DNA from: Acidocella sp.
GTDB taxonomy: Bacteria; Pseudomonadota; Alphaproteobacteria; Acetobacterales; Acetobacteraceae
Direction of reading: 5' to 3'
Length of the DNA: 35,129 nucleotides
NCBI RefSeq assembly: GCF_028687955.1
Contig: NZ_JAQTZC010000015.1
Span: 1 to 35,129 of the forward strand
In this document: piece by piece, positions 7,722 to 15,559 of the stretch
How positions within the stretch are numbered: the first letter of the stretch is position 1
Layout: each line of letters opens with the position of its first letter
Notes under the pieces: model-generated
The model's input: the letters and a program-made list of their open reading frames with translations, nothing else
Database searches by the model: none
Told to the model about the DNA's origin: nothing
Program-made: the position numbers and the translations under genes

Positions 7722-7777
7722 CTCGAAATTTTTTGTGGCCTACCCAGTGTGTTGTAAACAAACCGGGAGACTAGATT

Positions 7778-8446
7778 ATGAAAATTTCATTTGGCTTCGG
7801 TCTGGCGGGTCTTTTGGCCGTGGCCACGGTTACACCCGCGGCGGCGCAGAGCTATTTCAGCCGGCCGACTGGCTACCAGGCTGGAAACGTGTTGGTGCAT
7901 GTGAGCCTGATTGGGGTGATACCTGAGGATTTGAACAGCGCCGTCCGGGTTGGCGGCGCCGTAGTGCCCAATGAGCATGTGAGCGTGAGCGCCGGTATTT
8001 CGCCGGAAATCGATGCGTCGTACTTTTTTACGCCGAATTGGTCCGTGCAGGTGATTGCCGCGACCAGCCGGCATAATGTGAAGGTGACCGGCCCGCTGGA
8101 CGCCAAGGTTGGCAGCGCCTGGGTGTTGCCGCCGACCGTGACGTTGCAGTATCATTTGCCCGAGATTGACGGCATTCGTCCATATGCGGGCGTTGGCCTC
8201 ACCGTGGCTTTCTTTTATGACCAGCACGCGGCGGCGGGCATTGCCAAGTTCGGCGGCCTCTCCACGGGCGTTGGCCCGGCGCTGGATGCCGGGTTTGACG
8301 TGCCGATTGCCGGCAACTGGTTTGCCAATGTCGATGTGAAGCAGATCTTCATCGTCACCGGGACGCATGTGGATAATGGGCTGATCGGCGCGCATACCGA
8401 GCTGGACCCCACCGTGGTGGGGGCAGGCGTGGGGTATCTGTTCTAA
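7778..8446 (+). CDS. ompW: OmpW-family outer membrane beta-barrel protein
   Basis: The 222-aa product has a Sec signal peptide with cleavage after AAA (about residue 23). An eight-stranded barrel of the OmpW/AlkL family follows, with VLVHVSLIGVIPEDL at the start, PPTVTLQYHL in the middle, IRPYAGVGLTVAFFY, and a terminal GVGYLF ending in phenylalanine as outer membrane barrels do. OmpW-type barrels have a narrow hydrophobic channel and are linked to uptake of small hydrophobic molecules and to redox or stress adaptation; the substrate here is unknown. The gene stands alone between two intrinsic terminators, with a perfect FNR-type box upstream, so it is likely controlled by oxygen level. GGGAGA about ten bases before the ATG serves as ribosome binding site. 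Confidence 0.9.
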   Translation: MKISFGFGLAGLLAVATVTPAAAQSYFSRPTGYQAGNVLVHVSLIGVIPEDLNSAVRVGGAVVPNEHVSVSAGISPEIDASYFFTPNWSVQVIAATSRHNVKVTGPLDAKVGSAWVLPPTVTLQYHLPEIDGIRPYAGVGLTVAFFYDQHAAAGIAKFGGLSTGVGPALDAGFDVPIAGNWFANVDVKQIFIVTGTHVDNGLIGAHTELDPTVVGAGVGYLF

Positions 8447-8472
8447 GCCTGCGCGCGAGCATAAGCTAAAAG

Positions 8473-8505
8473 AAGGGGCTGGACCGTGAGGTTCGGCCCT
8501 TTTTT
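8473..8505 (+). terminator. Intrinsic terminator after ompW
   Basis: A 13-bp stem (8473-8485 with 8490-8502, including G-U pairs) is closed by the tetraloop GTGA. The sequence ends in a T run reaching 8505. It separates ompW from the rpsB promoter. Confidence 0.92.
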
Positions 8506-8516
8506 GCGCGCGCGGC

Positions 8517-8545
8517 TTGCATTTTGGCGGGTGATTTGCGATAGG
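8517..8545 (+). promoter_or_regulatory. Candidate rpsB promoter
   Basis: TTGCAT (8517-8522) and GATAGG (8540-8545) are separated by 17 bases. The -35 is fair and the -10 weak. It lies just after the ompW terminator, where the promoter of the next transcription unit is expected. It predicts a leader of about 118 nt before rpsB. Confidence 0.4.
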
Positions 8546-8551
8546 GCGCGC

Positions 8552-8669
8552 GTCGGCATGGTGCCGATAATTCACACGCAGGGCGCTTATCCTGGGGTTT
8601 TCCCTTAGGTCCGGTGCTGAGAGGCTCAGCCCTGCGGAGGTTTTAACCGGATTTTGGAGAAGTTTTGCC
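8552..8669 (+). promoter_or_regulatory. Structured 5' leader of rpsB, possible S2 autoregulatory RNA
   Basis: Two structures are visible. TCGGCA/TGCCGA (8553-8567) forms a hairpin with loop TGG. Further on, TCCGGT (8610-8615) pairs with ACCGGA (8646-8651), enclosing a second hairpin GCTGAG/CTCAGC (8616-8630) and the purine-rich GCGGAGG. The outer stem ends just before the ribosome binding site GGAG (8656-8659). Ribosomal protein S2 is known to repress its own rpsB-tsf mRNA in E. coli through the leader, so a similar role is plausible here. The assignment rests on structure and position, not on a recognised family. Confidence 0.5.
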
Positions 8670-9443
8670 ATGGCATTACCTGAAGTTTCCCTGCGTCATC
8701 TGCTCGAATCGGGCGTCCATTTCGGGCATCATACCCGCCGCTGGAACCCGCGCATGGCGCCCTACCTGTTTGGCGTGCGCAACCAGGTGCATATTATCGA
8801 CCTGCAGCAGACCGTGCCGCTGCTTGAACGCGCCCTGAAGCAGGTGCGCGACGTGACCGCCGCCGGCGGGCGTGTGCTGTTTGTGGGCACCAAGCGCGCC
8901 GCGGCTGATTATGTGGCCGAATCCGCGCAGCGTTGCGGCCAGTATTATGTGAACCACCGCTGGCTCGGCGGTATGCTGACCAACTGGAAGACCATTACCG
9001 GCTCCATCAAGCGCCTGCGCCAGATGGACGAGATGCTGGCTGGTGAAGTCCAGGGCCTGACCAAGAAGGAAATCCTGAACCTCACGCGCGACCGCGAAAA
9101 GCTGGAACGTGCGCTGGGCGGCATCAAGGATATGGGCGGCCTGCCGGACATCCTGTTCATTATCGACACCAACAAGGAGAAGCTCGCGGTTGAGGAAGCC
9201 AACAAGCTTGGCATTCCGGTTATCGCGATTCTCGACTCCAATTCCGACCCGACGGGTGTGACCTACCCGGTTCCGGGCAATGACGACGCGATCCGCGCCA
9301 TCACCCTGTATTGCGACCTGATCTCGGGCGCGGTGCTGGATGGCATCAGTGCTGAGCTGGGCTCTTCGGGAATTGACCTTGGCGCTGCCGCCGAGCCGAT
9401 TCTGGAAGCGCTGCCCGAGCCGGAAGCCGAAACGCACGCCTGA
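8670..9443 (+). CDS. rpsB: 30S ribosomal protein S2
   Basis: The 257-aa product carries the S2 signatures. [20 protein letters not shown] is at the N-terminus, followed by [28 protein letters not shown] and [35 protein letters not shown] and [24 protein letters not shown] follow. The C-terminal tail is short and acidic. S2 sits at the head-body junction of the small subunit and is needed for S1 binding. GGAG ten bases before the ATG is the ribosome binding site. tsf follows after 59 bp, and the two genes share one terminator, the usual arrangement. Confidence 0.99.
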   Translation: MALPEVSLRHLLESGVHFGHHTRRWNPRMAPYLFGVRNQVHIIDLQQTVPLLERALKQVRDVTAAGGRVLFVGTKRAAADYVAESAQRCGQYYVNHRWLGGMLTNWKTITGSIKRLRQMDEMLAGEVQGLTKKEILNLTRDREKLERALGGIKDMGGLPDILFIIDTNKEKLAVEEANKLGIPVIAILDSNSDPTGVTYPVPGNDDAIRAITLYCDLISGAVLDGISAELGSSGIDLGAAAEPILEALPEPEAETHA

Positions 9444-9502
9444 GTTAGGTTTGGTCCGCGGGGCGGTTTGGCGCCGCGGGTAAAAATTTGAGGAGCAGAA
9501 AT

Positions 9503-10408
9503 ATGGCTGAAATTACCGCGGCGCTGGTGAAAGACCTGCGCGAGACGACCGGCGCCGGCATGATGGATTGCAAGAAGGCGCTGGTGGAAAGCGATGGCGA
9601 CATTCAGGGCGCGATCGATTGGCTGCGCAAGAAGGGGCTCTCCGCCGCCGCCAAAAAATCCGGCCGCGTGGCGGCTGAAGGTCTGGTTGGCGTCGCTTTG
9701 GCTCCGGGCAAGGTGGCGATGGTCGAGATCAACGCCGAGACCGACTTCGTGGCCCGTAACGAGGCGTTCCAGGCGTTCGTTGAAACCGTGGCGAAGCTGG
9801 CGCTGGTGACCGGCGAGAATGTGGAGGCCCTGAAGGCCGCCGCCTATCCCGGCACGGGCCGCACGGTCGCGGAAGAGATCGTGTACCTGGTCGCTACCAT
9901 CGGCGAGAATATGACCGTGCGCCGCGTGGCTGTCATCGAGGTGCCGGGCGGCGTCGCCGCGGCTTATATCCATGGCGCGCTGAAGCCGGGGCTGGGCAAG
10001 ATCGGCGTGATCGTCGGGCTTGAAGGGGCTGCAGGCGAGGCGATTGAGACGCTGGGGCGCCAGATTGGCATGCATGTGGCCGCCACCCGTCCGGATGCGC
10101 TGAGCATTGCCGAAGTGGACCCGGCGACGCTGGAGCGCGAGAAGAACGTGCTCTCCGACCAGGCGCGCGCCTCGGGCAAGCCGGAAGCCATCATTGAGAA
10201 GATGGTCGAAGGCCGGGTGAAGAAGTTCTACGAGGATGTGGTGCTGCTTGAGCAGGTCTGGGTGCATGACGGCGAGAGCAAGGTGAAGGCTGTGGTCGAG
10301 AAGGCCGGCGCGAAGATCACCCGCTTTGTGCGTTTTCATCTCGGTGAGGGAATTGAGAAGGAAACCACGGATTTCGCGGCGGAAGTCGCGGCGGCCGCCG
10401 GAGTTTAA
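9503..10408 (+). CDS. tsf: Translation elongation factor Ts
   Basis: EF-Ts is the guanine nucleotide exchange factor for EF-Tu. The 301-aa product has the N-terminal UBA-like domain ([24 protein letters not shown]) and the catalytic core with ETDFVARN at residues 79-86, where TDFV contacts the EF-Tu G domain. A C-terminal domain contains VLLEQVWV. An in-frame TTG at 9488 would add five residues, but AGGAG at 9491-9495 is ideally spaced for the ATG at 9503, and [10 protein letters not shown] is the family start. The gene is followed by a strong intrinsic terminator. Confidence 0.98.
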   Translation: MAEITAALVKDLRETTGAGMMDCKKALVESDGDIQGAIDWLRKKGLSAAAKKSGRVAAEGLVGVALAPGKVAMVEINAETDFVARNEAFQAFVETVAKLALVTGENVEALKAAAYPGTGRTVAEEIVYLVATIGENMTVRRVAVIEVPGGVAAAYIHGALKPGLGKIGVIVGLEGAAGEAIETLGRQIGMHVAATRPDALSIAEVDPATLEREKNVLSDQARASGKPEAIIEKMVEGRVKKFYEDVVLLEQVWVHDGESKVKAVVEKAGAKITRFVRFHLGEGIEKETTDFAAEVAAAAGV

Positions 10409-10431
10409 GTATACTCCGGGCTGGACTAACC

Positions 10432-10469
10432 AGGGGCGGTTCGGGCAATTAGCCTGGACCGCCCCTTTT
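10432..10469 (+). terminator. Intrinsic terminator after tsf
   Basis: A 14-bp stem (10432-10445 with 10453-10466; GGGGCGGT/ACCGCCCC core plus two G-U pairs) surrounds the loop CAATTAG and is followed by TTTT. It closes the rpsB-tsf unit and implies a separate promoter, or read-through, for pyrH 33 bp on. Confidence 0.93.
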
Positions 10470-10501
10470 CTTTAGCAGCTGCTCTCCTCTATGGATGTCC
10501 C

Positions 10502-11230
10502 ATGACCTCGATTCCTCAATATAAGCGTGTGCTGCTCAAAGTCTCCGGCGAGGCCCTGATGGGCAAGCGGGAGTACGGGCTGGATACCGACACGGTGAAC
10601 GCCATTGCCGCCGATATCGGCGATGTGGTGGCGATGGGCGTGGAAGTTTCGCTGGTGATCGGCGGGGGCAATATTTTCCGGGGAGTGGCGGGCGCTGCCA
10701 GCGGCATGGACCGGGCGCAGGCGGATTATATGGGCATGCTCGCGACCGTGATGAACGCGCTGGCCATGCAGTCAGCACTGGAGAAGCGCGATGTGCCGAC
10801 TCGGGTGCAGTCGGCGATTCCCATGGCCTCGGTCTGCGAACCTTATATCCGCCGCCGCGCCGAGCGGCATATGGAGAAGGGTAGGGTGGTGATTTTCGCG
10901 GCCGGGACGGGCAACCCGTTCTTTACCACCGACACCGCGGCGGCGCTGCGCGCGGCCGAGATGAAATGCGACGCGCTGCTGAAGGGCACGCAGGTGGATG
11001 GCGTGTATTCCGCCGACCCGCGCAAGGTGAAGAATGCCGAGCGCTTTGAGACGCTGACGTATCTGGACGTGCTTTCACGCGATTTGAACGTGATGGATGC
11101 CTCCGCCATCAGCCTCTCGCGCGAGAACAAGCTGCCGATCATTGTCTTTAACATCCATGCGCCGGGAGCCTTTGCCGCCGTGATGCGCGGCGAGGGGCTG
11201 TTCACCCGGATCGTGGAACCGAAACAGTAA
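10502..11230 (+). CDS. pyrH: UMP kinase
   Basis: PyrH phosphorylates UMP to UDP, the committed step to UTP and CTP and, via UDP-sugars, to envelope precursors. The 242-aa product belongs to the bacterial amino-acid-kinase-fold family. It has [13 protein letters not shown] at the N-terminus, the glycine-rich [47 protein letters not shown], and the uridine-site segment [15 protein letters not shown]. It is a bacterial hexameric enzyme distinct from eukaryotic UMP/CMP kinases. pyrH starts the long growth/envelope operon after the tsf terminator, and frr follows after 10 bp. Confidence 0.98.
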   Translation: MTSIPQYKRVLLKVSGEALMGKREYGLDTDTVNAIAADIGDVVAMGVEVSLVIGGGNIFRGVAGAASGMDRAQADYMGMLATVMNALAMQSALEKRDVPTRVQSAIPMASVCEPYIRRRAERHMEKGRVVIFAAGTGNPFFTTDTAAALRAAEMKCDALLKGTQVDGVYSADPRKVKNAERFETLTYLDVLSRDLNVMDASAISLSRENKLPIIVFNIHAPGAFAAVMRGEGLFTRIVEPKQ

Positions 11231-11240
11231 GGACGGACAA

Positions 11241-11807
11241 ATGCCTGCCGATATCTCCTCGCTTAAAACCGATCTCACCCGCCGGATGGATGGCGCGCTG
11301 GACGCGCTGAAGCGCGAATTCGGCGGGCTACGCACCGGGCGGGCCAGCCCGGCGCTGTTCGATCCGATCAAGGTTGAGGCGTATGGGCAGATGATGCCGA
11401 TCAACCAGGTGGCGACCGTTGCGGTGCCGGAATCGCGGATGCTGACCGTGCAGGTTTGGGACCGCTCGATGGTCAATTCCGTGGTGGCTGCCATCCGTGA
11501 CTGCGGATTGGGGCTGAACCCGCAGCCCGACGGCCAGATGGTGCGCGTGCCGCTGCCGATTTTGACCGAGGAGCGCCGCAACGAGCTGGCCAAAACCGCC
11601 GCCAAATACGCCGAGAACGCGCGTATCGCGGTGCGTGGCGTGCGCCGTGACGGCATGGAGCAGATTAAGGCGCTGCAGAAGAAACACGAGATCAGCGAGG
11701 ATGACGAGCGCGACTGGTCCGAGCAGGTGCAGAAGCTGACCGATGAGTACATCAAGCGCCTGGACGCCAGCCTGGCGGAGAAGGAAAAGGACATTCGCCA
11801 AGTCTGA
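11241..11807 (+). CDS. frr: Ribosome recycling factor
   Basis: RRF splits post-termination ribosomes together with EF-G. The 188-aa product shows the two-domain, tRNA-like family. [26 protein letters not shown] is the conserved first helix. [23 protein letters not shown] forms the small domain, and the long C-terminal helices contain [25 protein letters not shown] and [18 protein letters not shown]. The length is normal. Its TGA overlaps the uppS ATG by one base (TGATG), so the downstream envelope genes are coupled to a translation factor. pyrH-frr-uppS is a widely conserved order. Confidence 0.98.
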   Translation: MPADISSLKTDLTRRMDGALDALKREFGGLRTGRASPALFDPIKVEAYGQMMPINQVATVAVPESRMLTVQVWDRSMVNSVVAAIRDCGLGLNPQPDGQMVRVPLPILTEERRNELAKTAAKYAENARIAVRGVRRDGMEQIKALQKKHEISEDDERDWSEQVQKLTDEYIKRLDASLAEKEKDIRQV

Positions 11808-12517
11808 TGTCCGAGGTTTCTGCACGCCCGGTCCCGCTGCATGTGGCGATCATCATGGATGGCAATGGACGCTGGGCCACCACGCGCGGGTTGCCGCGCG
11901 TGGCCGGCCACCGCGAGGGGGCGAAGGCCGTGCGGCGCACCGTGGAGGCGGCAATCGCCCAGGGCGTGCGCTACCTCACGCTGTTCGCGTTTTCCTCCGA
12001 GAACTGGCGGCGTCCGCCGAGTGAGGTGGCGGATCTGACGTTTCTGCTGAAACATTATCTGCGCAGCGAGCTGAATGAGATGCACGCGCAGGGCGTTTGC
12101 CTGAAGATCATCGGCGAGCGGGAGCGGTTTGGCCCGAACCTGACCGCGGAGCTGACCGCCGCCGAAGCGAGAACCGCGAATAACAGCAAGCTGACGCTGG
12201 TGATGGCGCTCTCATACGGCGGGCGGGCGGATGTTGTGGCGGCGGCGCGCAAGGCGATTGCCTCTGGCATGGCGCCGGAGGCGCTGACCGAGGAGAATTT
12301 CGCGGCGCTGCTTGACACGAAGGGCATTCCCGACCCGGACCTGCTGATCCGCACCAGCGGGGAGGTGCGGATTTCCAACTTCCTGCTGTGGCAGACGGCT
12401 TATTCCGAGTTACTGTTTACTAATGTGTTGTGGCCCGACTTTGGCGCCGCCGCATTTGCCGCCGCCCTGGACGAATACGCCACCAGGGAAAGGCGCTTTG
12501 GCGCCCGCCCGGCCTGA
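11807..12517 (+). CDS. uppS: Undecaprenyl diphosphate synthase (cis-isoprenyl transferase)
   Basis: UppS extends farnesyl-PP with isopentenyl-PP to the C55 carrier used for peptidoglycan and surface polysaccharides. The 236-aa product has HVAIIMDGNGRWATTRGLPR near the N-terminus, with the Mg-binding aspartate D18. GHREGAKAVRRTVEAAI follows, then the LTLFAFSSENWRRP motif, and near the C-terminus PDPDLLIRTSGEVRISNFLLWQ and YSELLFTNVLWPDF. It starts one base into the frr stop. cdsA begins two bases after its stop. Confidence 0.98.
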   Translation: MSEVSARPVPLHVAIIMDGNGRWATTRGLPRVAGHREGAKAVRRTVEAAIAQGVRYLTLFAFSSENWRRPPSEVADLTFLLKHYLRSELNEMHAQGVCLKIIGERERFGPNLTAELTAAEARTANNSKLTLVMALSYGGRADVVAAARKAIASGMAPEALTEENFAALLDTKGIPDPDLLIRTSGEVRISNFLLWQTAYSELLFTNVLWPDFGAAAFAAALDEYATRERRFGARPA

Positions 12518-12519
12518 GC

Positions 12520-13323
12520 ATGGGGCCAGTGCAGAAAGGCGGCCGCTGGGCTGATTTTGGCGTGCGCCTGGCCTCGGCCATGGTGCTGGGGCCGATTGCG
12601 CTGCTCTGCCTGTGGCATGGCGGGCTGGCGTGGACGATATTTATTGCCGCGGCGTTGGCCGGGCTGGGCCTTGAGTGGGCGAAGCTGGCCGCGTTAGGCC
12701 TGCGCGATGCCGGAACGTGGTTGATTGTGGCTGGGCTGCTCGCAGCACTTGCGCTGGGGCATTTCGCGTTGATTCTCGGGTTTGCGGCGCTGGCGCTGGC
12801 GGCGGGAGGCGTGGGGTTGAGTTGTGGCTGGTTTGCCGCCGCGGGAATCCCCTATGCCGGGGTTGGCGCGCTCTCGTTGCTGTGGCTGCGGCTGCAGCCT
12901 GTGCATGGGTTGTATGACACGATGTTTCTGGTTGTCGTGATCTGGAGTACGGATGTTGCCGCATATCTGGTCGGGCGGCTTGCTGGCGGCAAAAAGCTTG
13001 CGCCGAAAATCTCGCCGGGAAAGACCTGGAGCGGCTCGATCGGTGGGTTGTTGATTGGCGGGCTGGCGGCGGCGATGATGGCGGCGCGGGGGCATGGGGT
13101 TGACCTGGCCGCCCTGCCGGCGGGATTTGCCCTGAGTGTTTTTGCCCAGGCGGGGGATTTGCTGGAAAGCTGGATCAAGCGCAAACTGGGAGTTAAGGAT
13201 TCTGGACGGACGATCCCAGGTCATGGCGGGTTGTTCGACAGGTTGGATGGTTTTTTGGCGGCCGCTCCGGTGGCGGCGATATTGGCGCTCAGCGTCCATG
13301 GAGGCTTGCCGTTATGGGGGTAA
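12520..13323 (+). CDS. cdsA: Phosphatidate cytidylyltransferase
   Basis: CdsA converts phosphatidic acid and CTP to CDP-diacylglycerol, the precursor of membrane phospholipids. The 267-aa integral membrane protein has several hydrophobic segments. The family signature lies near the C-terminus: SWIKRKLGVKDSGRTIPGHG followed by GLFDRLDGF, holding the conserved lysines, aspartates and histidine. A segment with KISPGKTWSGSIGGLLIG precedes it. The longer open frame from 12430 lies inside uppS; the ATG at 12520, two bases after the uppS stop, is the natural start. The 3' end overlaps dxr by ten bases. Confidence 0.96.
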   Translation: MGPVQKGGRWADFGVRLASAMVLGPIALLCLWHGGLAWTIFIAAALAGLGLEWAKLAALGLRDAGTWLIVAGLLAALALGHFALILGFAALALAAGGVGLSCGWFAAAGIPYAGVGALSLLWLRLQPVHGLYDTMFLVVVIWSTDVAAYLVGRLAGGKKLAPKISPGKTWSGSIGGLLIGGLAAAMMAARGHGVDLAALPAGFALSVFAQAGDLLESWIKRKLGVKDSGRTIPGHGGLFDRLDGFLAAAPVAAILALSVHGGLPLWG

Positions 13324-14477
13324 AGATTTTATCGGTGCTTGGCTCTACTGGGAGCGTCGGCACGCAAACTATTGATATTATATCTAAAAACCAGAGCGCT
13401 TATCAACTGCGCGCGCTGGTGGGCGGGCGCAATGTAGCGTTGCTGGCGGCGCAGGCGAAGCAATTCCGGCCGGAACTTACCGTGATCGCGCAAGAATCGC
13501 TGCTGGGTGAGTTGCGTGCCGCCCTGGCCGGGACCGGGCTGGCCTGCGCGGCCGGGCGCGGGGCCGTGCTGGACGCTGCGGCGCTGCCGGTGGACTGGAC
13601 GATGTCAGCGATTACCGGGGTGATCGGCCTGGAGCCGACGCTGGCGGCGGTGAAGCATGGCGGGACGGTGGCCTTTGCCAATAAGGAGGCGCTGGTTTCA
13701 GCCGGCGATGTGTTTTTGCGCGCCGTGGCCGAGGCAAAGGCGACTCTGTTGCCGGTGGATTCGGAGCACAACGCCGTTATGCAGGCGATGGCCGACGGCA
13801 ATGCCAGGTCTATCGACAAGATCATCCTCACCGCCTCGGGCGGGCCGTTCAGGAATCACGGGTTTGAGGAGATGCGCGGCATCACCCCGGAGGCGGCGTT
13901 GCGCCATCCGGTGTGGTCAATGGGGGCGAAGATTTCCATCGACAGCGCCACGATGATGAACAAGGGTCTGGAAGTTATTGAAGCTGCAAAATTGTTTGGG
14001 TTGACTTCGGAGAAGATCGAGGTTCTGGTGCACCCGCAATCGGTGATCCACGGCATGGTCTGCTATGCTGATGGCTCGGTGCTGGCGCAGCTTGGCTCGC
14101 CCGATATGCGCATTCCCATCGCCCATACCCTGGCGTGGCCGCAGCGGATTGCCACCACGGCGCCGCGGCTGGATCTGGCGGCGGTGATGAAGCTTGAGTT
14201 CTCGGCGCCTGATGAAGTCCGCTTTCCGGCGCTGCGCCTCGCCCGCGCGGCGCTGGAGGCGGGCGCGGGGGCGCCAACGGTGTTGAACGCGGCCAATGAG
14301 ATCGCGGTTGCGGCCTTCCTGGAGCGCAAGATCGGCTTTCTCGACATAGCCGGGATCGTGGAGCAGGTGTTGCAACAACTGGGCGCGCCGCCGGTGCCTG
14401 ATCTTGAGGCCGTGCTGGCGTTGGACGCGGCCGCGCGCGCCGCCGCCGACAGGCTGGCTGCGGCAAAGGCCGCCTGA
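13314..14477 (+). CDS. dxr: 1-deoxy-D-xylulose 5-phosphate reductoisomerase
   Basis: Dxr makes 2-C-methyl-D-erythritol 4-phosphate, the committed step of the MEP isoprenoid pathway that feeds UppS. The 387-aa product has the NADPH-binding GSTGSVG at residues 10-16, AFANKEALVSAG, and the metal-binding PVDSEHNA with D149 and E151. E220 lies in SATMMNKGLEVIEA, and VHPQSVIHGMV follows. The flexible-loop SGGPFR and catalytic region are intact. It overlaps cdsA by ten bases, and its TGA overlaps the rseP ATG by one, so all are probably co-translated. Confidence 0.98.
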   Translation: MGVKILSVLGSTGSVGTQTIDIISKNQSAYQLRALVGGRNVALLAAQAKQFRPELTVIAQESLLGELRAALAGTGLACAAGRGAVLDAAALPVDWTMSAITGVIGLEPTLAAVKHGGTVAFANKEALVSAGDVFLRAVAEAKATLLPVDSEHNAVMQAMADGNARSIDKIILTASGGPFRNHGFEEMRGITPEAALRHPVWSMGAKISIDSATMMNKGLEVIEAAKLFGLTSEKIEVLVHPQSVIHGMVCYADGSVLAQLGSPDMRIPIAHTLAWPQRIATTAPRLDLAAVMKLEFSAPDEVRFPALRLARAALEAGAGAPTVLNAANEIAVAAFLERKIGFLDIAGIVEQVLQQLGAPPVPDLEAVLALDAAARAAADRLAAAKAA

Positions 14478-15559
14478 TGTTCGATACCGCACGCACGATT
14501 CTGACCTATGCGTTTGTGCTTGGCGTGCTCGTGTTCTTTCATGAGTTTGGGCATTATCTGGCGGCGCGGGCGCGCGGTGTGGTGGTGGAGGTGTTCTCCA
14601 TCGGGTTTGGCCCGGCGCTGGTCTCCTGGCGGGCGAAATCCGGCACAGTGTGGAAGATTTCGGTGCTGCCTTTGGGCGGCTATGTGAAGATGCAGGGCTG
14701 GGGAGAGCCGAATGATCCGGCGCTGGCGGTGCCTGGTTCATTCGCCGGGGCATCGCTGGGCTCCAAGGCGTTTATTGTCGCGGCCGGGCCGCTGGCCAAT
14801 CTGCTGCTGGCCTTTGTTTTGTTTTCCGGATTGTTCATGACGGTTGGGCGAGTCGTGGTGCAGCCGGTGTTCAGCACGGTGGAGGCGGCGTCTCCGGCGG
14901 CGGCGGCGGGGATGCGCGCGGGTGACCGGGTGTTGATGGCTGGCGGCGAAAAAATAAAAAATTTTAATCAGTTACAGGACGTTGTTAGCCAGCATCCCGA
15001 TGCTTCGATGGATTTCAGCCTGCTGCGGCAGGGGAAGGTCATCGACGTGCGGGTGGCGCTGGGCGCTGTGACGGTGGATGGCGAGAAAATCGGGCATCTG
15101 GGTGTGGCGGGCAGTGTTTCCAGCATTCAGCATTTCTCGCCTCCCGAGGCGGTGGCGGTGGCGGCGGCGGAGACCTGGCACGACGGCGCGGGCATGCTTG
15201 CCGGGCTTTATAATCTGGCGGTGCATCGCCAGGGGCTGGGGCAGCTGGCGGGGCCGCTGGGGATTGCCGAGGTGACGGGCCAAGTTGCCGCGCTGGGGAT
15301 CATCAGCGTCATCAGCTTCATTGCGTTTCTCTCGATCAATCTGGGTCTGATCAATCTGGTGCCCATTCCCATTCTCGATGGCGGGCATCTGTTGTTCTAC
15401 CTGGCGGAAGCGATCTACGGCCGGCCGCTGCCCGCGCGCGCCATGGATATTGGGCTGCGTTTTGGCGCCGCGCTCCTTATTTCGTTGTTTTTCTTGACGA
15501 CTTTTAACGATCTGAGCCGGATGGGCGCCGTGAACTGGGTCGTGCATCTGTTTGGATAA
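14477..15559 (+). CDS. rseP: Site-2 intramembrane zinc protease RseP
   Basis: RseP-type proteases cleave membrane-embedded substrates such as anti-sigma factors and signal peptide remnants. The 360-aa product has the zinc motif HEFGH (residues 22-26) in the first membrane helix. The second active-site motif NLVPIPILDGGHL (293-305) includes D301. Other membrane segments lie at about 98-122 and 271-292. Only one PDZ domain (about 128-210, with SPAAAAGMRAGDRVLMAGGEKI) is visible, as in many alphaproteobacterial orthologs, whereas E. coli RseP has two. Its gene sits between dxr and bamA as usual. Its cognate anti-sigma factor is not in this window. Confidence 0.96.
   Translation: MFDTARTILTYAFVLGVLVFFHEFGHYLAARARGVVVEVFSIGFGPALVSWRAKSGTVWKISVLPLGGYVKMQGWGEPNDPALAVPGSFAGASLGSKAFIVAAGPLANLLLAFVLFSGLFMTVGRVVVQPVFSTVEAASPAAAAGMRAGDRVLMAGGEKIKNFNQLQDVVSQHPDASMDFSLLRQGKVIDVRVALGAVTVDGEKIGHLGVAGSVSSIQHFSPPEAVAVAAAETWHDGAGMLAGLYNLAVHRQGLGQLAGPLGIAEVTGQVAALGIISVISFIAFLSINLGLINLVPIPILDGGHLLFYLAEAIYGRPLPARAMDIGLRFGAALLISLFFLTTFNDLSRMGAVNWVVHLFG

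Noticed and set aside
10398..10419. CCGGAGT/ACTCCGG hairpin at the tsf stop codon
   Set aside because: No U run follows, and a much stronger terminator lies 13 bp downstream; probably incidental.
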